This document shows positions 10,243-21,753 of a stretch of 64,000 nucleotides of DNA, one piece after another; within the stretch, counting starts at the first letter, position 1, and each line of letters begins with the position of its first letter. The stretch lies in NCBI GenBank assembly GCA_016802295.1, contig JAESIW010000180.1, forward strand, positions 10,752-74,751, in the 5' to 3' direction. The notes beneath the pieces were generated by a model. That model searched no databases. It was not told where the DNA came from and saw only the letters and a list, made by a program, of their open reading frames with translations. The DNA comes from Brachionus rotundiformis. Taxonomy: Eukaryota; Rotifera; Eurotatoria; Ploima; Brachionidae. The position numbers and the translations under genes are program-made.

Positions 10243-10668
10243 TTATTTAAAATTAAAAAAATAAAGAAAAATAAACAAGATTTTATTAGATTTTTTACAA
10301 CCCTTGCAAGACCAAGATTTCTTTAATGGGATACAACCCTTACAAGATCTATGAAAAGATAATTTTGTTTTGATGTTCTGTATATCAAAACATACATTTG
10401 TATTCAACATACTCGTATTTGGTTCGATCTGGCTTAAGGTAACGACTTGTTGCTTTTGGGAAGATGTGAAAATTGGTTTAGCAGTAATTTTCAAGGGCCT
10501 TGTTAAATTCTTCAAATGTAATTAAATTAATTTAATTCAAAAAGATATTATATCTTTTAATTTTTTTTTCTACTTACAGATATTTATCGGTCACAAGAGC
10601 TGTGTCAAAACAGATATTTATCGGAGCACAAGAGTCAAAAGCTGTGTCAAAACAGACTTGTTAAAATA
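10243..10668 (-). CDS. Possible small two-exon gene with CFD repeats
   Basis: A minus-strand frame (about 10668-10577) reads VCFDTAFDSCAPINICFDT and similar, then meets a good donor (CT|GTAAGTA). An acceptor near 10502 (AACAAG|G) restores phase into a second frame ending at 10243. That second frame again contains NVCFDIQNI, then CKGCIPLKKSWSCKGCKK. The 5' exon includes a ~45-bp tandem duplication. The recurrence of the same short motif in both exons is the main argument that it is coding. The acceptor has a weak pyrimidine tract and no start codon is secure. Function is unknown. Confidence 0.3.
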
Positions 10669-11101
10669 ACAAAGAAATTAAAGATTATAGATTTTTTTAT
10701 TTTTATTATAATTCTTAATTAGCTAATAAAGCTGTTAGTGTCCTTAGTTTATTTACAACCGCAGAACAGAAATTCCTCTGTCATTTTTTGTTTATCGCAC
10801 TTCCTACATATATTTATAACCATAAACCATTATCACCGATAAGACTGCTATGAAAAAGCTGAACTATATGAACGATAACACGCGTTCATATATTTCTATT
10901 TTCTTACCGCTAAATTTTGAGGTCTCTTATCCCAAGTCAAGAGTATTAATAAAGGTTAAAGAATGAATAGTTTTATCCGAAGTTCTGCATAAAGTTTTAT
11001 TTTCTGTAAGCTTAAATTTTAAATTTTAAAAGTTTTCTAAAAATTCTTAATAAAATTTATTAAAAATTGGCTTTTCTTAATCTATAAATAATAAGTTAAT
11101 T

Positions 11102-14021
11102 TCAAATTCTGATATTAATTCTAATCAAAGGATTAGGGTCTTCGTATGAGCTAACAAATAACAAATCTTTAAATTTGTCCAAAAAAGCATATAAATCTGA
11201 CCAAGAAATTTGCTCTCTGTAAACAATCGACTCTGTATTGCTCATTCCATTGAAGTATGGCAATAATCTATTTAAAACTTGGGTATAATTAAATATTTAT
11301 GATTTATGTAATTTACCTCATAAACAGTTTGATATCTGTTTCACTCTTTGCTTCAAAAGCTTTAAAAATGTATTGCTGATCTTTGTCACATATTTTCAAA
11401 TCGGACAAAATTTCCCGGAACTCGTCATAGCAAAGCGACGAATTTCTATACTCAGCATTTTCAGTGTCATTCGAATTCTCAGAACATGCTCCACACTCCA
11501 GTCGACTAATACTACACTCATTATCTTCATCTTTAAAATTTTATAAATTATTAAAAATTTTTAAAGCTTTAAAATTCCATTAACCACTTACCATATGATA
11601 CATCTGACAATTTGGAAAATTTATCACATGCCAGGCGCTGATGCTCAAACTTTTTCGGCATTAGAAACAAATAATCATGCAATTGTACAAGGATATTCCG
11701 CTGTAAGAGCCAAATTACCATGTTGATAAACATTGTGTGCTTCTCTCTTGGCCATCTAGGATCCAATAGATCCGATAAACTTTTTGCCTCAGAGAAAAGC
11801 GATAAAACGTAATGGTACGAGGCATTCTCGAACTCAGAACTAAATTCTTGCCACACATCTGTATCTCTGTATAATTTTAGAATAGATAATTAGCTACAAA
11901 CGAAAATTTACATTTTTAACTGAGCACTCGGATTAACTACGTAAATGTTGTTTTCATTTATGGGATAAATAACTTTTACTTTAGCCCAGTATATCAAATG
12001 CTCTACAATTGCGTAGATCTAAACAAAATAATGAGTAAATGATTTGTTTTTTGTTTTAAAATTAAATAAATTTGAAAATAAAAAATTATCAATTTAATTG
12101 ATTAATATGGTTAATAAGGCTTTTATTAAAATTAAGTAAATTTTATAATTTTATTCTCCTTTATTTAAAGTATTTAATTAATTGATTTAAATACTTTAAG
12201 GGTATCATCATGCTTAATAAGCTACTTTTTGAGCATTTTGAATTTATTCTTTTTATACCTTTAATTAACATAAGACTTCTTAAATTAATTTTTCATAGAC
12301 TCTAATCTGAGAAGTGAATAAATTTAAAGACTCCAAACTACCTTAATTCCAACTGAGGCCACTAAATGGCTTAAACTTAATAAAAAGATGAATTTACTTG
12401 ATAAAATGTATCAAATTTTTAATAATTGACAATTTCATTAAACACTATATATTTTCCTAGAATTATTCTATCATTTAAAAGATCCTTTTAATTATTAAAT
12501 TTTTATTAATAATTAGAAATAAAAGATATACATATTTGAATATTTGAACAAAACTTAATATTTTAATGAAATTAACAATTTATGTCGGTCATTTAAATGG
12601 CTCTTTTGATAAGTCTTTAAATAAAGGCTTATAATAAATAGAGATAATTTTAAAGCTCATTTTGTTTTTAATTCATTAAAAAGTCTTATCCAAGACCAGG
12701 TAATATTTTAAATTTTAATTTACCTCTTCGATCGGAATGTCCAATTCAGCTGAATAATTAGCAAGGCTGTATATAGGGTTATATTTTTCTATTAACATGC
12801 GACAGTAAAAATTGCTATTAGAAGGCAGAGTGCGAAGTAGATCGTCTCTTTTTGTCAACAAAAGCATTCCAAAATATGCTCTTAAAATGGATAATTTATT
12901 AATCTATTGTAAAAAAATTAAATTTAATTAAAATTTTGTCAAAAAAATGGCATCTAAGCTATTAAACACAATTAAACCTATTCAAGTCTTTTTTAGATCT
13001 ATTTTAGATTATTCTTTCCTCTTAGCTGAGACATCTTGTTTGTTCCATCCAGATTGGTAAAAGAATATAAACCTGTATCTGATTAATTTTCTTTTTAAAA
13101 TTGTTTTATTTTATTTACTAATTTTTTAATTTTAATTAACTAAATAATTATAATTTTTACTTAAGATGTTTTGAAGCATTGAAAATTACTTCCACAAAAT
13201 TGCTCTGCTCGCATTTATCCGTGATCTTATAGGCTAAATGAGGCAGACAAAAACTTAGATTAACACAATTATTAATAGATATATCTACAACACCATCCTT
13301 TTTAATGCTTTCATAGATAAGTTTTATCTCTTGGGCAAGCTGGCATTTGTCTAATACATCGCTAAAACTAGAGTCCAAGCGGCGATTGTTTTCGTCAAAG
13401 TTTTGCTCATCTAAAAAGTCTTGTAGCATTTTTGACTGCTGGGTTAAGTAGCCACTGTTTGTTTCTCCTTTAAGGAGCGATTTTGATATGGCCAGAGATA
13501 GCATTTGATAACATCGGATAGCCGGTCTTGGCAAAGGTGACCGCAATGCAAAAACAATATTGAATGTTACTTGGTTTATTTTTAAAATGCTTTTACATCC
13601 GAGAAAAAATGCGTTGTCTATTTTAAGCTCAAGCTGTTCGTTGATTGATTGGCAAAGGTTTGCTAATACGTCATTGTTTAAGCTTTAGGGTTAATTATAA
13701 AATTTTTTGTGATAGATGGTTGATTATAGATAAATTACCCGCACAAAAGTCCATTAACAATGGATTTTTGCTCTCGATCTAGAAGAGATAAGCTTCGATT
13801 TTCATTCGGAATTATAGAATACGGACTTTTTTTATTAGCTTTTTTATAATATCAGTAATATCGGTCAAGATTAAAGATTAGAGATTACTTTGTTTAAAAT
13901 TTTTAATTTGGCTTTGGTCCGTAAACGGGTATTTGAAAAGCAAGTGAGATCCACTGCTTCCTTGGGAAACCAGAAGAATGGCTAAAAGTTCAAAAGAATC
14001 ATTTTGACTTTTAAAATCCAT
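11102..14021 (-). CDS. NPRL3: GATOR1 subunit NPRL3
   Basis: The gene has eight exons: 14021-13889, 13838-13739, 13682-13161, 12880-12724, 12018-11912, 11866-11592, 11530-11317 and 11267-11102. All introns are GT-AG and all phases agree, giving 557 aa (human about 569). Recognisable NPRL3 segments, in order: LLVSQGSSGSHLLFKYPF; DREQKSIVNGLLCG; FNIVFALRSP; KCQLAQEIKLIYES with INNCVNLSFCLPH; HLIYWAKVKVIYPINENN; MVIWLLQRNILVQLHDYL; and a final winged-helix-like region. With NPRL2 and DEPDC5, NPRL3 forms the GATOR1 GAP for Rag GTPases, which restrains TORC1 at the lysosome when amino acids are scarce. Intron 4 is the longest (705 nt). Confidence 0.95.
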
Positions 14022-14219
14022 TTATTATTCCAAATATTTTTAGTTTTTGTTAAAAAAAATAAATATTTAAATTAGTTTTAATTTTAATATTTCAAAACTT
14101 TAATTAAATTTTCTTAGATTTTAAGCTTTAACCAAAAAGTCGAATAAAATCAAATTTAAAAAAATTATTTAATAAAATGTTAATTTTCTTCTGGTATTCT
14201 TGTTGATAGTAAAATTTTG

Positions 14220-14880
14220 TAAAAAACTCAATACTCAATAGTAATTATTAAATCGATGACTAAAATTCTTTACTCTTTATCGCACCAAGTTCTTGGAATT
14301 TCTTCTAAGATTATGCCTTTCGCTCTCAGGCTTAGTGTTTCATTTCTCAGATTCACAATCTCCATATTGTTCACTAGTTTGAACATTTGGTTTAGATCTC
14401 CACGTATCCTTTTTGTTCTTAGACTTGGTAATTTCAGTCTAGATAGTCGTTGTGGATACTCTAAATCTGCAAGTTCAGGTACTAACCTCGTCGCTCTACG
14501 CTGCACTTTTTCGATCTCATTTATATCTTTTTCTAAGTTAAAATACTATGAGCTGATGGCATATTCCAAACGAGGACTGACAAGTGAGCAGTATAGGGTT
14601 ACGTATTTCTTCTCTCACGTTCCCTCACAACACTTCAATCTGACCTGATGCTCGTTCGAACTTTTTTGCTTCAACTCTACTTGCAACACTTACCCATGAT
14701 GATGAAGCCGAATCAGACTCTGGCTGTTTTTTGAACTGAGACTACAAATTGTCAGTCTTGTCACTCACGCTTTTCAGTTCACTCTTCAAGTCATAAGCTT
14801 CCTGCGTTAACTTAGATACTTCTGCTGTGAGCCTTTGAATGTAGAAGTCATTAATTTTTTCCTAGTATGACAAAGTTTCT
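14220..14880 (-). mobile_element. Decayed LINE with internal deletion
   Basis: The 5' part (about 14880-14600, minus) reads as a coiled-coil ORF1-like segment (QRLTAEVSKLTQEAYDLKSEL, then DSASSSWVSVASRVEAKK). The 3' part (about 14530-14256) is the C-terminal end of a LINE reverse-transcriptase ORF (QRRATRLVPELADLEYP). Everything between is missing. The last ~260 bp closely match the LINE copy at about 32745-33015. Stops and frameshifts are present, so it is a non-functional remnant. Confidence 0.75.
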
Positions 14881-15228
14881 TTTAGAAATAATAAATAATA
14901 ATCAAATCAGAAATAAATTTTACAAAAAATTTTATTCAAAGAAGTAATTGTTAAAAATTACTCAAAATTAATAATATAGGAGTGTGGAGGAATTTTAAAA
15001 ATATTTCTTTTACAATCAATATGTTGGAGGTGTAGAATTTAAAAAAATATGTATTAATTTTTTGATATTAAAGCTTTAATTCTTACATTCCTAAATAAAA
15101 TTCGGACAAGGATTCTACAATTAATTTTGGATTTATACTATCTATTTTATTAATTTTTAAGAAACATTCCTCCTTAAATTTAGTTTTAGAAACTAAAAAT
15201 TAAAAATTCTGATTTTGAAGGAAAAAAA
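14881..15228. other. Intergenic, no gene recognised
   Basis: AT-rich spacer between the LINE remnant and the start of the amplicon repeat. Nothing else is seen. Confidence 0.5.
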
Positions 15229-15364
15229 AAATTAGTAGAAACATTTTTATTGTTGAATATTCTTCTCAATCTAATAAGATAAATTTAAAAAATAAAAAGA
15301 GAAAAATATTTGGAAAAAGGATAAAGTAGACTTTATTTGAATGGAATTAATTTTTATGTTTAAT

Positions 15365-16302
15365 TTAGAAAGAGCCGAATGAAGATGAGCCCAATGATGA
15401 AGTCAATGGTAGTGAGAGTTGAGCAGCACCGAATGAAGCAGAGCCACATGGTGATGGGCATGGAGCTGGGCATGGTGGTGGACATGGTGGTGGTACTGGA
15501 ACTGGTACTGGTACTGGTTGAGGAACTGGAGTTGGGATTGGAACTCTTTGTGGTACTGGTACTGGAGTTGGAATTTTAACTGGGACTGGTACTGGTTGTG
15601 GTACTGGATATTTGTGTGGAACTGGTACTCTTACTGGAACTGGGAATCTTTCTGGGACTAGAAAGAGGTAAAAATTAACAAATATGCTGAAAAAAAAAAA
15701 AGAGTAAAAATAAATATATATGTACCTGGGTATGGTTTTGGTACTGGTACTCTGTATGGAACATCGACGTGTTCAACAACTGGGTATGGTTGTGGAACTG
15801 GGATTCTGATTGGTACTCTAACTGGTACTGGAGTTGGAACTGGGGTTGGTACTGGACATGGTTGTGGTACTGGTACTCTGATTGGTACTTGAACAGTTTG
15901 GGCTTGTGGTACTGGTTCGTGAACAGTGAGTTGAACTGGTACTGGTACTCTTACTGGTACTTTGAATGGTACTGGTACAGGGCATGGTTGTGGAACTGGT
16001 ACTGGAGTTGGTACTGGAACTGGTCTTGGTACTGGTACTCTGATTGGAGTTGGTACTGGTTGTGGTACTGGAGTTGGGATTGGATGTGGAACGTGACGTG
16101 GGATTCTTACTGGTACTGGGTATGGCTGTGGTACTGGAACTGGTACTGGCACTGGTTGTGGTGGTGGTGGTGGAGGTGGTGGACAGCATGAAGTTTCACA
16201 TGATCCACATGATGAACCAAATGATGAAGAGCCGAATGAACCTAGAAATGAAATTTTTACTTATTTAATTCTAAACCGGAAAATATTTTCATTACCAAAC
16301 AT
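15365..16302 (-). CDS. Val-Pro-repeat protein P2, copy 2
   Basis: Exons are 16302-16296 (ATGTTTG), 16241-15726 and 15657-15365, giving 271 aa, nearly identical to copy 1. Domain order is the same: Ser/Gly/Phe/Cys head, polyproline, VPVPxP repeats, PCPAPCPSPCG tail. Intron 2 differs from the other copies by a single-base deletion in its poly-T/A tract. That makes it 68 bp from exon to exon minus the splice bases, shifts the unspliced frame and creates a stop. A continuous protein therefore needs splicing. The role is unknown and probably structural. Confidence 0.8.
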
Positions 16303-16851
16303 TTTGAATTATTTCTTCGTTTTTAGGATAAGATTAGATAAAAAAATCCGATGTTTTAACTTTGGAAAAATTTACCTAATTTATATGGGTTGCCAAGGTT
16401 TCTGCTTCATTAGGTTCCAAAAAGCAATCTTGATTTTTGATCCTAAATTTTTTCGAATAAAATCATCGATTAATTTATCAACTTTAATAAATTAAATAGA
16501 GAAAATATTTTGCCAAAGATATTTTGTTATCGACGCTGTTAATTTACCTTTTGTCCACAATTAATCGAAATAAATTTTCTTTTATTTATTTATTTCATAT
16601 TGTTAGTTAAATATCCAAATTTATTGATTTCGATCAATTATGCAAATGATCTATTTTGATTGTTACCAAATAATACATGAAAGAATTGGTATAGTGTCTA
16701 AAGTTTTCAGCTTTTTAAAAATTAAAGATCGAATAAATTGATAAAATGTTTTGATTAATCAACAATTCACATATAAATATCTACAAAAAAATTCAACTCA
16801 GAATACAGATATTTTAATTTATTTATAATATTGATAAAACAAACATTTCTA
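16303..16851. promoter_or_regulatory. Divergent P2/P1 promoter region, copy 2
   Basis: This is almost the reverse complement of 6670-7218, including both TATA-like elements (about 16380-16387 for P2 and 16771-16780 for P1) and the GGTAACAATCAAAAT island (about 16611-16672). The near-identity shows that copies 1 and 2 separated recently or have been homogenised. Confidence 0.55.
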
Positions 16852-17778
16852 ATGGCTTCATTCGGTTCTTCATTGTTGGCTGGTGCTGAATTTTCAGCCC
16901 CATTGCCTTTGTCTCTTGGTTCATCATGTGGTTCATGCCCACCACCACCACCACCATGTCCAGCTCCATGTCCACCACCACCATGCAGAGTACCAGTACC
17001 AGTCCCAACCCCAGTACCAACTCCAGTACCAGTACCACAACACGTAACTGTAAGAAAAATTTTTTTTAAATCGTTTATAAGATAATCACAAATTTAAACA
17101 AAAAAAAATAAATAGGTACCAGTACCAACTCCATGCCCAAGACCAGTACCAGTGCCAGTTCCACAACCATGCCCATATCCAGTTTCAATTCCACAAAGAG
17201 TTCCAGTTCCAGCTCCATTCAAAATCCCAGTTCCAACTCCAGTTCCACAACCTGTTCAAATCCCACAACCAGTTCCACAAATCAACCGTGTTCAAGTACC
17301 ATTGCCATATCAAGTACCACAACCAGTTGCTGTTCCAACTCCAGTCAGAATTCCAGTAAGAGTACCAGTTCCACAACCATACCCAGTACCACAACCAGTT
17401 CCAGAACCATGTCCAGTTCGTATTCCAATCAGAATCAGAATCCCAAGACCAGTTCCAGTACCAGTCGAAGTACCAATTCCAGTTAGAACTCCACAACCAT
17501 GCCCAGTACCATTGCCATGTCCAGTTCCTCAACCAGTACCAGTACCAGTACCACAACCAGTTCCTCAACCATGTCCACAACCAGTACCAGTACCAGTACC
17601 AGTTCCATGCCCAAGACCAGTTCCAATCCCAACTCCAGTTCCGGTTCAAACTTGCCCACCACCACCACCATGCCCAGCTCCATGCCCATCACCATGTGGC
17701 TCTGCTTCATTCGGTGCTGCTCAACTCTCACTACCATTGACTTCATCATTGGGCTCATCTTCATTCGGCTCTTTCTAA
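16852..17778 (+). CDS. Val-Pro-repeat protein P1, copy 2
   Basis: Two exons, 16852-17049 and 17116-17778, give 286 aa. It differs from copy 1 mainly by one proline fewer in the tract before PCPAPCPSPCG and a few substitutions. It has the same Ser/Cys/Pro head, VPVPxP core and Ser/Gly/Phe tail. It is transcribed toward the radical SAM gene, whose ATG lies 474 bp beyond the P1 stop. No signal peptide or enzyme motif is visible. Confidence 0.8.
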
Positions 17779-18251
17779 ATTAAACATAAAAATTAATTCC
17801 ATTCAAATAAAGTCTACTTTATCCTTTTTCCAAATATTTTTCTCTTTTTATTTTTTAAATTTATCTTATTAGATTGAGAAAAATATTCAACAATAAAAAT
17901 AAAGTCTTTTCCTTAACTAAAATTTTTATTTTTTTAAACGTGTTTTTAATAATTCTTGTTCTTCCTCTCTTAGAGACCATTATTATCTTTTTTTTTTACA
18001 ATGCCAAAAGGATAACATAAACATATTCATTTATTTTAGTCAGATATAGTTCCTAAGTTTTTTTCATTTTCAATTATTCTTTTTGAAGATTTTTTATTAA
18101 AATGAATTGTACTTGAATAGATAATAATTTAAATGCACTTTAATTCAAAATGTTCTTTATTTTATTATTCTTAAATTTTAATTCTTATCAAGACGATATA
18201 TTCTAACCCTTATAGATATAAAATTTAGAAAATTTTTGATAAAAACTCAAA

Positions 18252-19628
18252 ATGAAGTTAAATAAATTTTTTAATTCTTTTCGATTTGCATTGGCTTCCC
18301 TAGATTGGATTAGAGCTAAAGATTCTAAAATCTCTATCGGTCACGGCTCTCTTATAGCAAAAATCCGGCAAAACAAACAACTAAATGACAAATTAATCTT
18401 AAAAAACTTTGAATTTAATGTCAAATTTTCCTTCGAGGTTGGCAATAAAAGCTATTTCGACCAATTTTGTGAAGATGTTTGCCACAAAATATTGTCTTCG
18501 GATCCAAATCTGATAGCTTTTGGGGCTTTTGTTTGGAATGAGCCTCATATACAAAAAATTTTATTTCTTCTTAGAAATAAGATGAATTATAAACAGCAAA
18601 TACTTCTAGGTGGTCCACAGGTCACCTATTCACCTAGAGGAACTTTAGAAAAATTCTATCCAAATGTGGACTTTTTTATTCGCGGATACGCAGAAACTTC
18701 ATTAGAACAACTTTTGGTCAATCTAACCGCCAAGACCTCAAACAATTTTGGATCAATATCAGGTCTCCACATGGCTGGTTCAATTGATTTAGGCGAACAA
18801 TCAGTTCTATCGAACGAATTGCAAAGTCTACCATCTCCTTTTCTAACAAACATTATAGATACGAATAGGAATTTTATTAGATGGGAATCGCAGCGTGGAT
18901 GCCCATTTAGATGCACATTTTGCCAGCACAGAGATAATTATACCAAAAAGCATGCTTTTTGTACCAATAGAATCCAACAAGAAATTGAACTCTTTTGTAA
19001 TAAGAAAAAATCACAAGTTAATGATATTGCTGTTTTGGATCCGACTTTTAATTCTGGTAAAAAATATATAGAAATTTTGGAAATGTTGTGGAAAAACGAT
19101 TTTAGAGGAAAAATTGCCTTACAGACACGTTTGGAAATGATTGATGATAATTTTCTGGACAAGATTGAAAAATTAAATGAACAAGGTGCAAAAGTTGTTT
19201 TAGAATGTGGAATACAGACAGTAATTAGCGAAGAAATGAAAATAATCAAACGATTGAATAATTTAAAGAAAATTGAAAAAATTTCAAAAAAATTAAATGA
19301 TAGGAAAATTGAATTTGAGGTTTCATTGATATTTGGATTGCCAAAGCAAAGTGTTGATTCATTTAAGAGATCAATAGATTTTTGTATTGATAAATTAAAT
19401 GTAAAAAAAATAGATGCATGGCCTTTGATGCTCCTAAGGGGAACAGAGTTGGAAAAAAACAAAAGTTTATTTGGCTTAAATGAAGAAATAATAAGTGAAA
19501 GTTTTGATTTTAGCTTACCAAAAGAAAGAATGTTTTTAGGAATTCCTCATGTAACTTCATCAGATTCATTTAGTCGAAATGAATGGTTAAATATGTTGAA
19601 AATTTCGAAAGAAATAAAAAAAATATAA
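18252..19628 (+). CDS. B12-binding-type radical SAM protein
   Basis: This intact single exon encodes 458 aa. Residues about 60-165 resemble the cobalamin-binding Rossmann domain that precedes many radical SAM cores (ILLGGPQVTYSP, VDFFIRGYAE). The radical SAM core follows, with RGCPFRCTFC giving the CxxxCxxC cluster ligands C217, C221 and C224, and later strands VVLECGIQT and IFGLPKQSVDSF. Such enzymes use a 4Fe-4S cluster and S-adenosylmethionine to start radical chemistry, often methylation. The substrate here cannot be told. The architecture is typical of bacteria, and I know of no standard animal orthologue, so horizontal transfer is likely. Intronless, AT-rich and eukaryotic-flanked, it sits in the palindrome centre. 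It is the only intact copy here. Confidence 0.85.
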   Translation: MKLNKFFNSFRFALASLDWIRAKDSKISIGHGSLIAKIRQNKQLNDKLILKNFEFNVKFSFEVGNKSYFDQFCEDVCHKILSSDPNLIAFGAFVWNEPHIQKILFLLRNKMNYKQQILLGGPQVTYSPRGTLEKFYPNVDFFIRGYAETSLEQLLVNLTAKTSNNFGSISGLHMAGSIDLGEQSVLSNELQSLPSPFLTNIIDTNRNFIRWESQRGCPFRCTFCQHRDNYTKKHAFCTNRIQQEIELFCNKKKSQVNDIAVLDPTFNSGKKYIEILEMLWKNDFRGKIALQTRLEMIDDNFLDKIEKLNEQGAKVVLECGIQTVISEEMKIIKRLNNLKKIEKISKKLNDRKIEFEVSLIFGLPKQSVDSFKRSIDFCIDKLNVKKIDAWPLMLLRGTELEKNKSLFGLNEEIISESFDFSLPKERMFLGIPHVTSSDSFSRNEWLNMLKISKEIKKI

Positions 19629-19679
19629 AGCTTATTTAATAATTTTGATAAAAATAAAATAAGAATAAAACCTATTTAT

Positions 19680-19870
19680 TAATCTAAAATATTTCTTCTT
19701 CTATCTTCTACTTTCAATTGAGCATACGGTGCATAAAGTTCCCTTATTCTATCTAATCCTTAGCGACAATTTCTACATGTCATCATATAGGTTTCACCTC
19801 TTTCTGATTTGTTTCAATTGTTCTATTTCTAGTCATGAATGGTCTCCGAGCGTTTCTCCTTCCTTGAAGA
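19680..19870 (-). pseudogene. Decayed coding-like fragment next to radical SAM
   Basis: Read on the minus strand, with one frameshift and one internal stop, this gives protein-like sequence including NARRPFMTRNRTIETNQ and RGETYMMTCRNCR, then LDRIRELYAPYAQLKVEDRR. A CxxC pair and basic stretches are visible. Part of it (CATCATATAGGTTTCA) is retained in amplicon copy 1 at about 5260. I do not recognise the family. Confidence 0.3.
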
Positions 19871-20205
19871 ATACCAAATGCAAATTATGGAATTATTAAT
19901 TAGAATATTAAAAAAATAAATGTTCTTTTACTGCTTCAATCTTTGTCATTCTTTATTTTCCTATATCTTTTTTCTAAAGCAATTGTTATTAAATTATTTG
20001 TTTTTTTAAAAGTTGGTCGTGAGTCATTCTCTAAGACTCGGACACATCAAGTAAAACAGTAAAAAAAAAACTTTAAATTTTGTAATCATGCTAAAAGATA
20101 AATTTTTTAGTTTCAAAAATAAAAAGTATTCAATTTCATCAAAAAATAATTATATAAAAATAATTCCTATTTCTAAATTTTGATTGAAACTAAAAACTAA
20201 ATTTT

Positions 20206-20341
20206 CATTTAGTTGTTTGTTTTGCAGGATTTTTGCTATAAGAGAGCCGTGACCGATAGAGATTTTAGAATCTTTAGCTCTAATCCAATCTAGGGAAGCC
20301 AATGCAAATCGAAAAGAATTAAAAAATTTATTTAACTTCAT
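20206..20341 (-). pseudogene. Radical SAM gene, 5' fragment (copy 3)
   Basis: The reverse complement of about 18252-18389 covers the first ~46 codons, ending in unrelated sequence after LIAKI-QNKQLN. It marks the inner end of the right palindrome arm. No enzymatic domain is included. Confidence 0.85.
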
Positions 20342-20812
20342 TTTGAGTTCTTATCAAAAATTTTCTAAATTTTATATCTATAAGGGTTAGAATATATCGT
20401 CTTGATAAGAATTTAAATTTAAGAATAATAAAATAAAGAACATTTTGAATTAAAGTGCATTTAAATTATTATCTATTCAAGTACAATTCATTTTAATAAA
20501 AAATCTTCAAAAAAATAATTGAAAATGAAAAAAACTTAGGAACTATATCTGACTAAAATAAATGAATATGTTTATGTTATCCTTTTGGCATTTTAAAAAA
20601 AAAGATAATAATGGTCTCTAAGAGAGGAAGAACAAGAATTATTAAAAACACGTTTAAAAAAATTAAAATTTTAGTTAAGGAAAAGACTTTATTTTTATTG
20701 TTGAATATTTTTCTCAATCTAATAAGATAAATTTAAAAAATAAAAAGAGAAAAATATTTGGAAAAAGGATAAAGTAGACTTTATTTGAATGGAATTAATT
20801 TTTATGTTTAAT

Positions 20813-21753
20813 TTAGAAAGAGCCGAATGAAGATGAGCCCAATGATGAAGTCAATGGTAGTGAGAGTTGAGCAGCACCGAATGAAGCAGAGCCACATGGT
20901 GATGGGCATGGAGCTGGGCATGGTGGTGGTGGTGGTGGGCAAGTTTGAACTGGAACTGGAGTTGGGATTGGAACTGGTCTTGGGCATGGAACTGGTACTG
21001 GTACTGGTACTGGTTGTGGACATGGTTGAGGAACTGGTTGTGGTACTGGTACTGGTACTGGTTGAGGAACTGGACATGGCAATGGTACTGGGCATGGTTG
21101 TGGAGTTCTAACTGGAATTGGTACTTCGACTGGTACTGGAACTGGTCTTGGGATTCTGATTCTGATTGGAATACGAACTGGACATGGTTCTGGAACTGGT
21201 TGTGGTACTGGGTATGGTTGTGGAACTGGTACTCTTACTGGAATTCTGACTGGAGTTGGAATAGCAACTGGTTGTGGTACTTGATATGGCAATGGTACTT
21301 GAACACGGTTGATTTGTGGAACTGGTTGTGGGATTTGAACAGGTTGTGGAACTGGAGTTGGTACTGGGATTTTGAATGGAGCTGGAACTGGAACTCTTTG
21401 TGGAATTGAAACTGGGTATGGGCATGGTTGTGGAACTGGCACTGGTACTGGTCTTGGGCATGGAGTTGGTACTGGTACCTATTTTTTTGTTCAAATTTTG
21501 ATTTTCTTTTATTAAATATAATTTTAATTAAAATTTTTCTTACAGTTACGTGTTGTGGTACTGGTACTGGAGTTGGTACTGGGGTTGGAACTGGTACTGG
21601 TACTCTGCATGGTGGTGGTGGACATGGAGCTGGGCATGGTGGAGGTGGTGGTGGTGGGCATGAACCACATGATGAGTCCAATGATGGCAAAGCCAAAGAC
21701 AATGGAGCTGAAAATTCAGCACCAGCCAACAAAGATGAACCGAAGGAGGCCAT
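20813..21753 (-). CDS. Val-Pro-repeat protein P1, copy 3
   Basis: Exons are 21753-21544 and 21478-20813 with a 65-nt GT-AG intron, giving 291 aa. The second exon is nearly identical to copies 1 and 2. The first exon differs (SAPLSLALPSLDSSCGSC and one extra proline), and the intron is clearly diverged. It has the same VPVPxP core and PCPAPCPSPCG tail. It is the most diverged P1 copy at its 5' end, matching the divergence of its promoter. Function unknown. Confidence 0.8.

Larger units (their letters stand above)
15316..18389 (+). repeat. Palindrome, left arm
   Basis: This ~3.07-kb arm is nearly the reverse complement of 20206-23263. It carries P2 and P1 copy 2, a shared flank, and the first ~130 bp of the radical SAM gene. 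The P1-P2 part is more similar to copy 1 (5470-8293), where homology extends a further ~90 bp outward, to about 15229. Confidence 0.9.

Noticed and set aside
18252..19628. Radical SAM gene as bacterial contamination
   Set aside because: Its start is duplicated within the same eukaryotic palindrome, and its flanks are shared with intron-containing genes. It is part of the host assembly unless the whole locus is misassembled.
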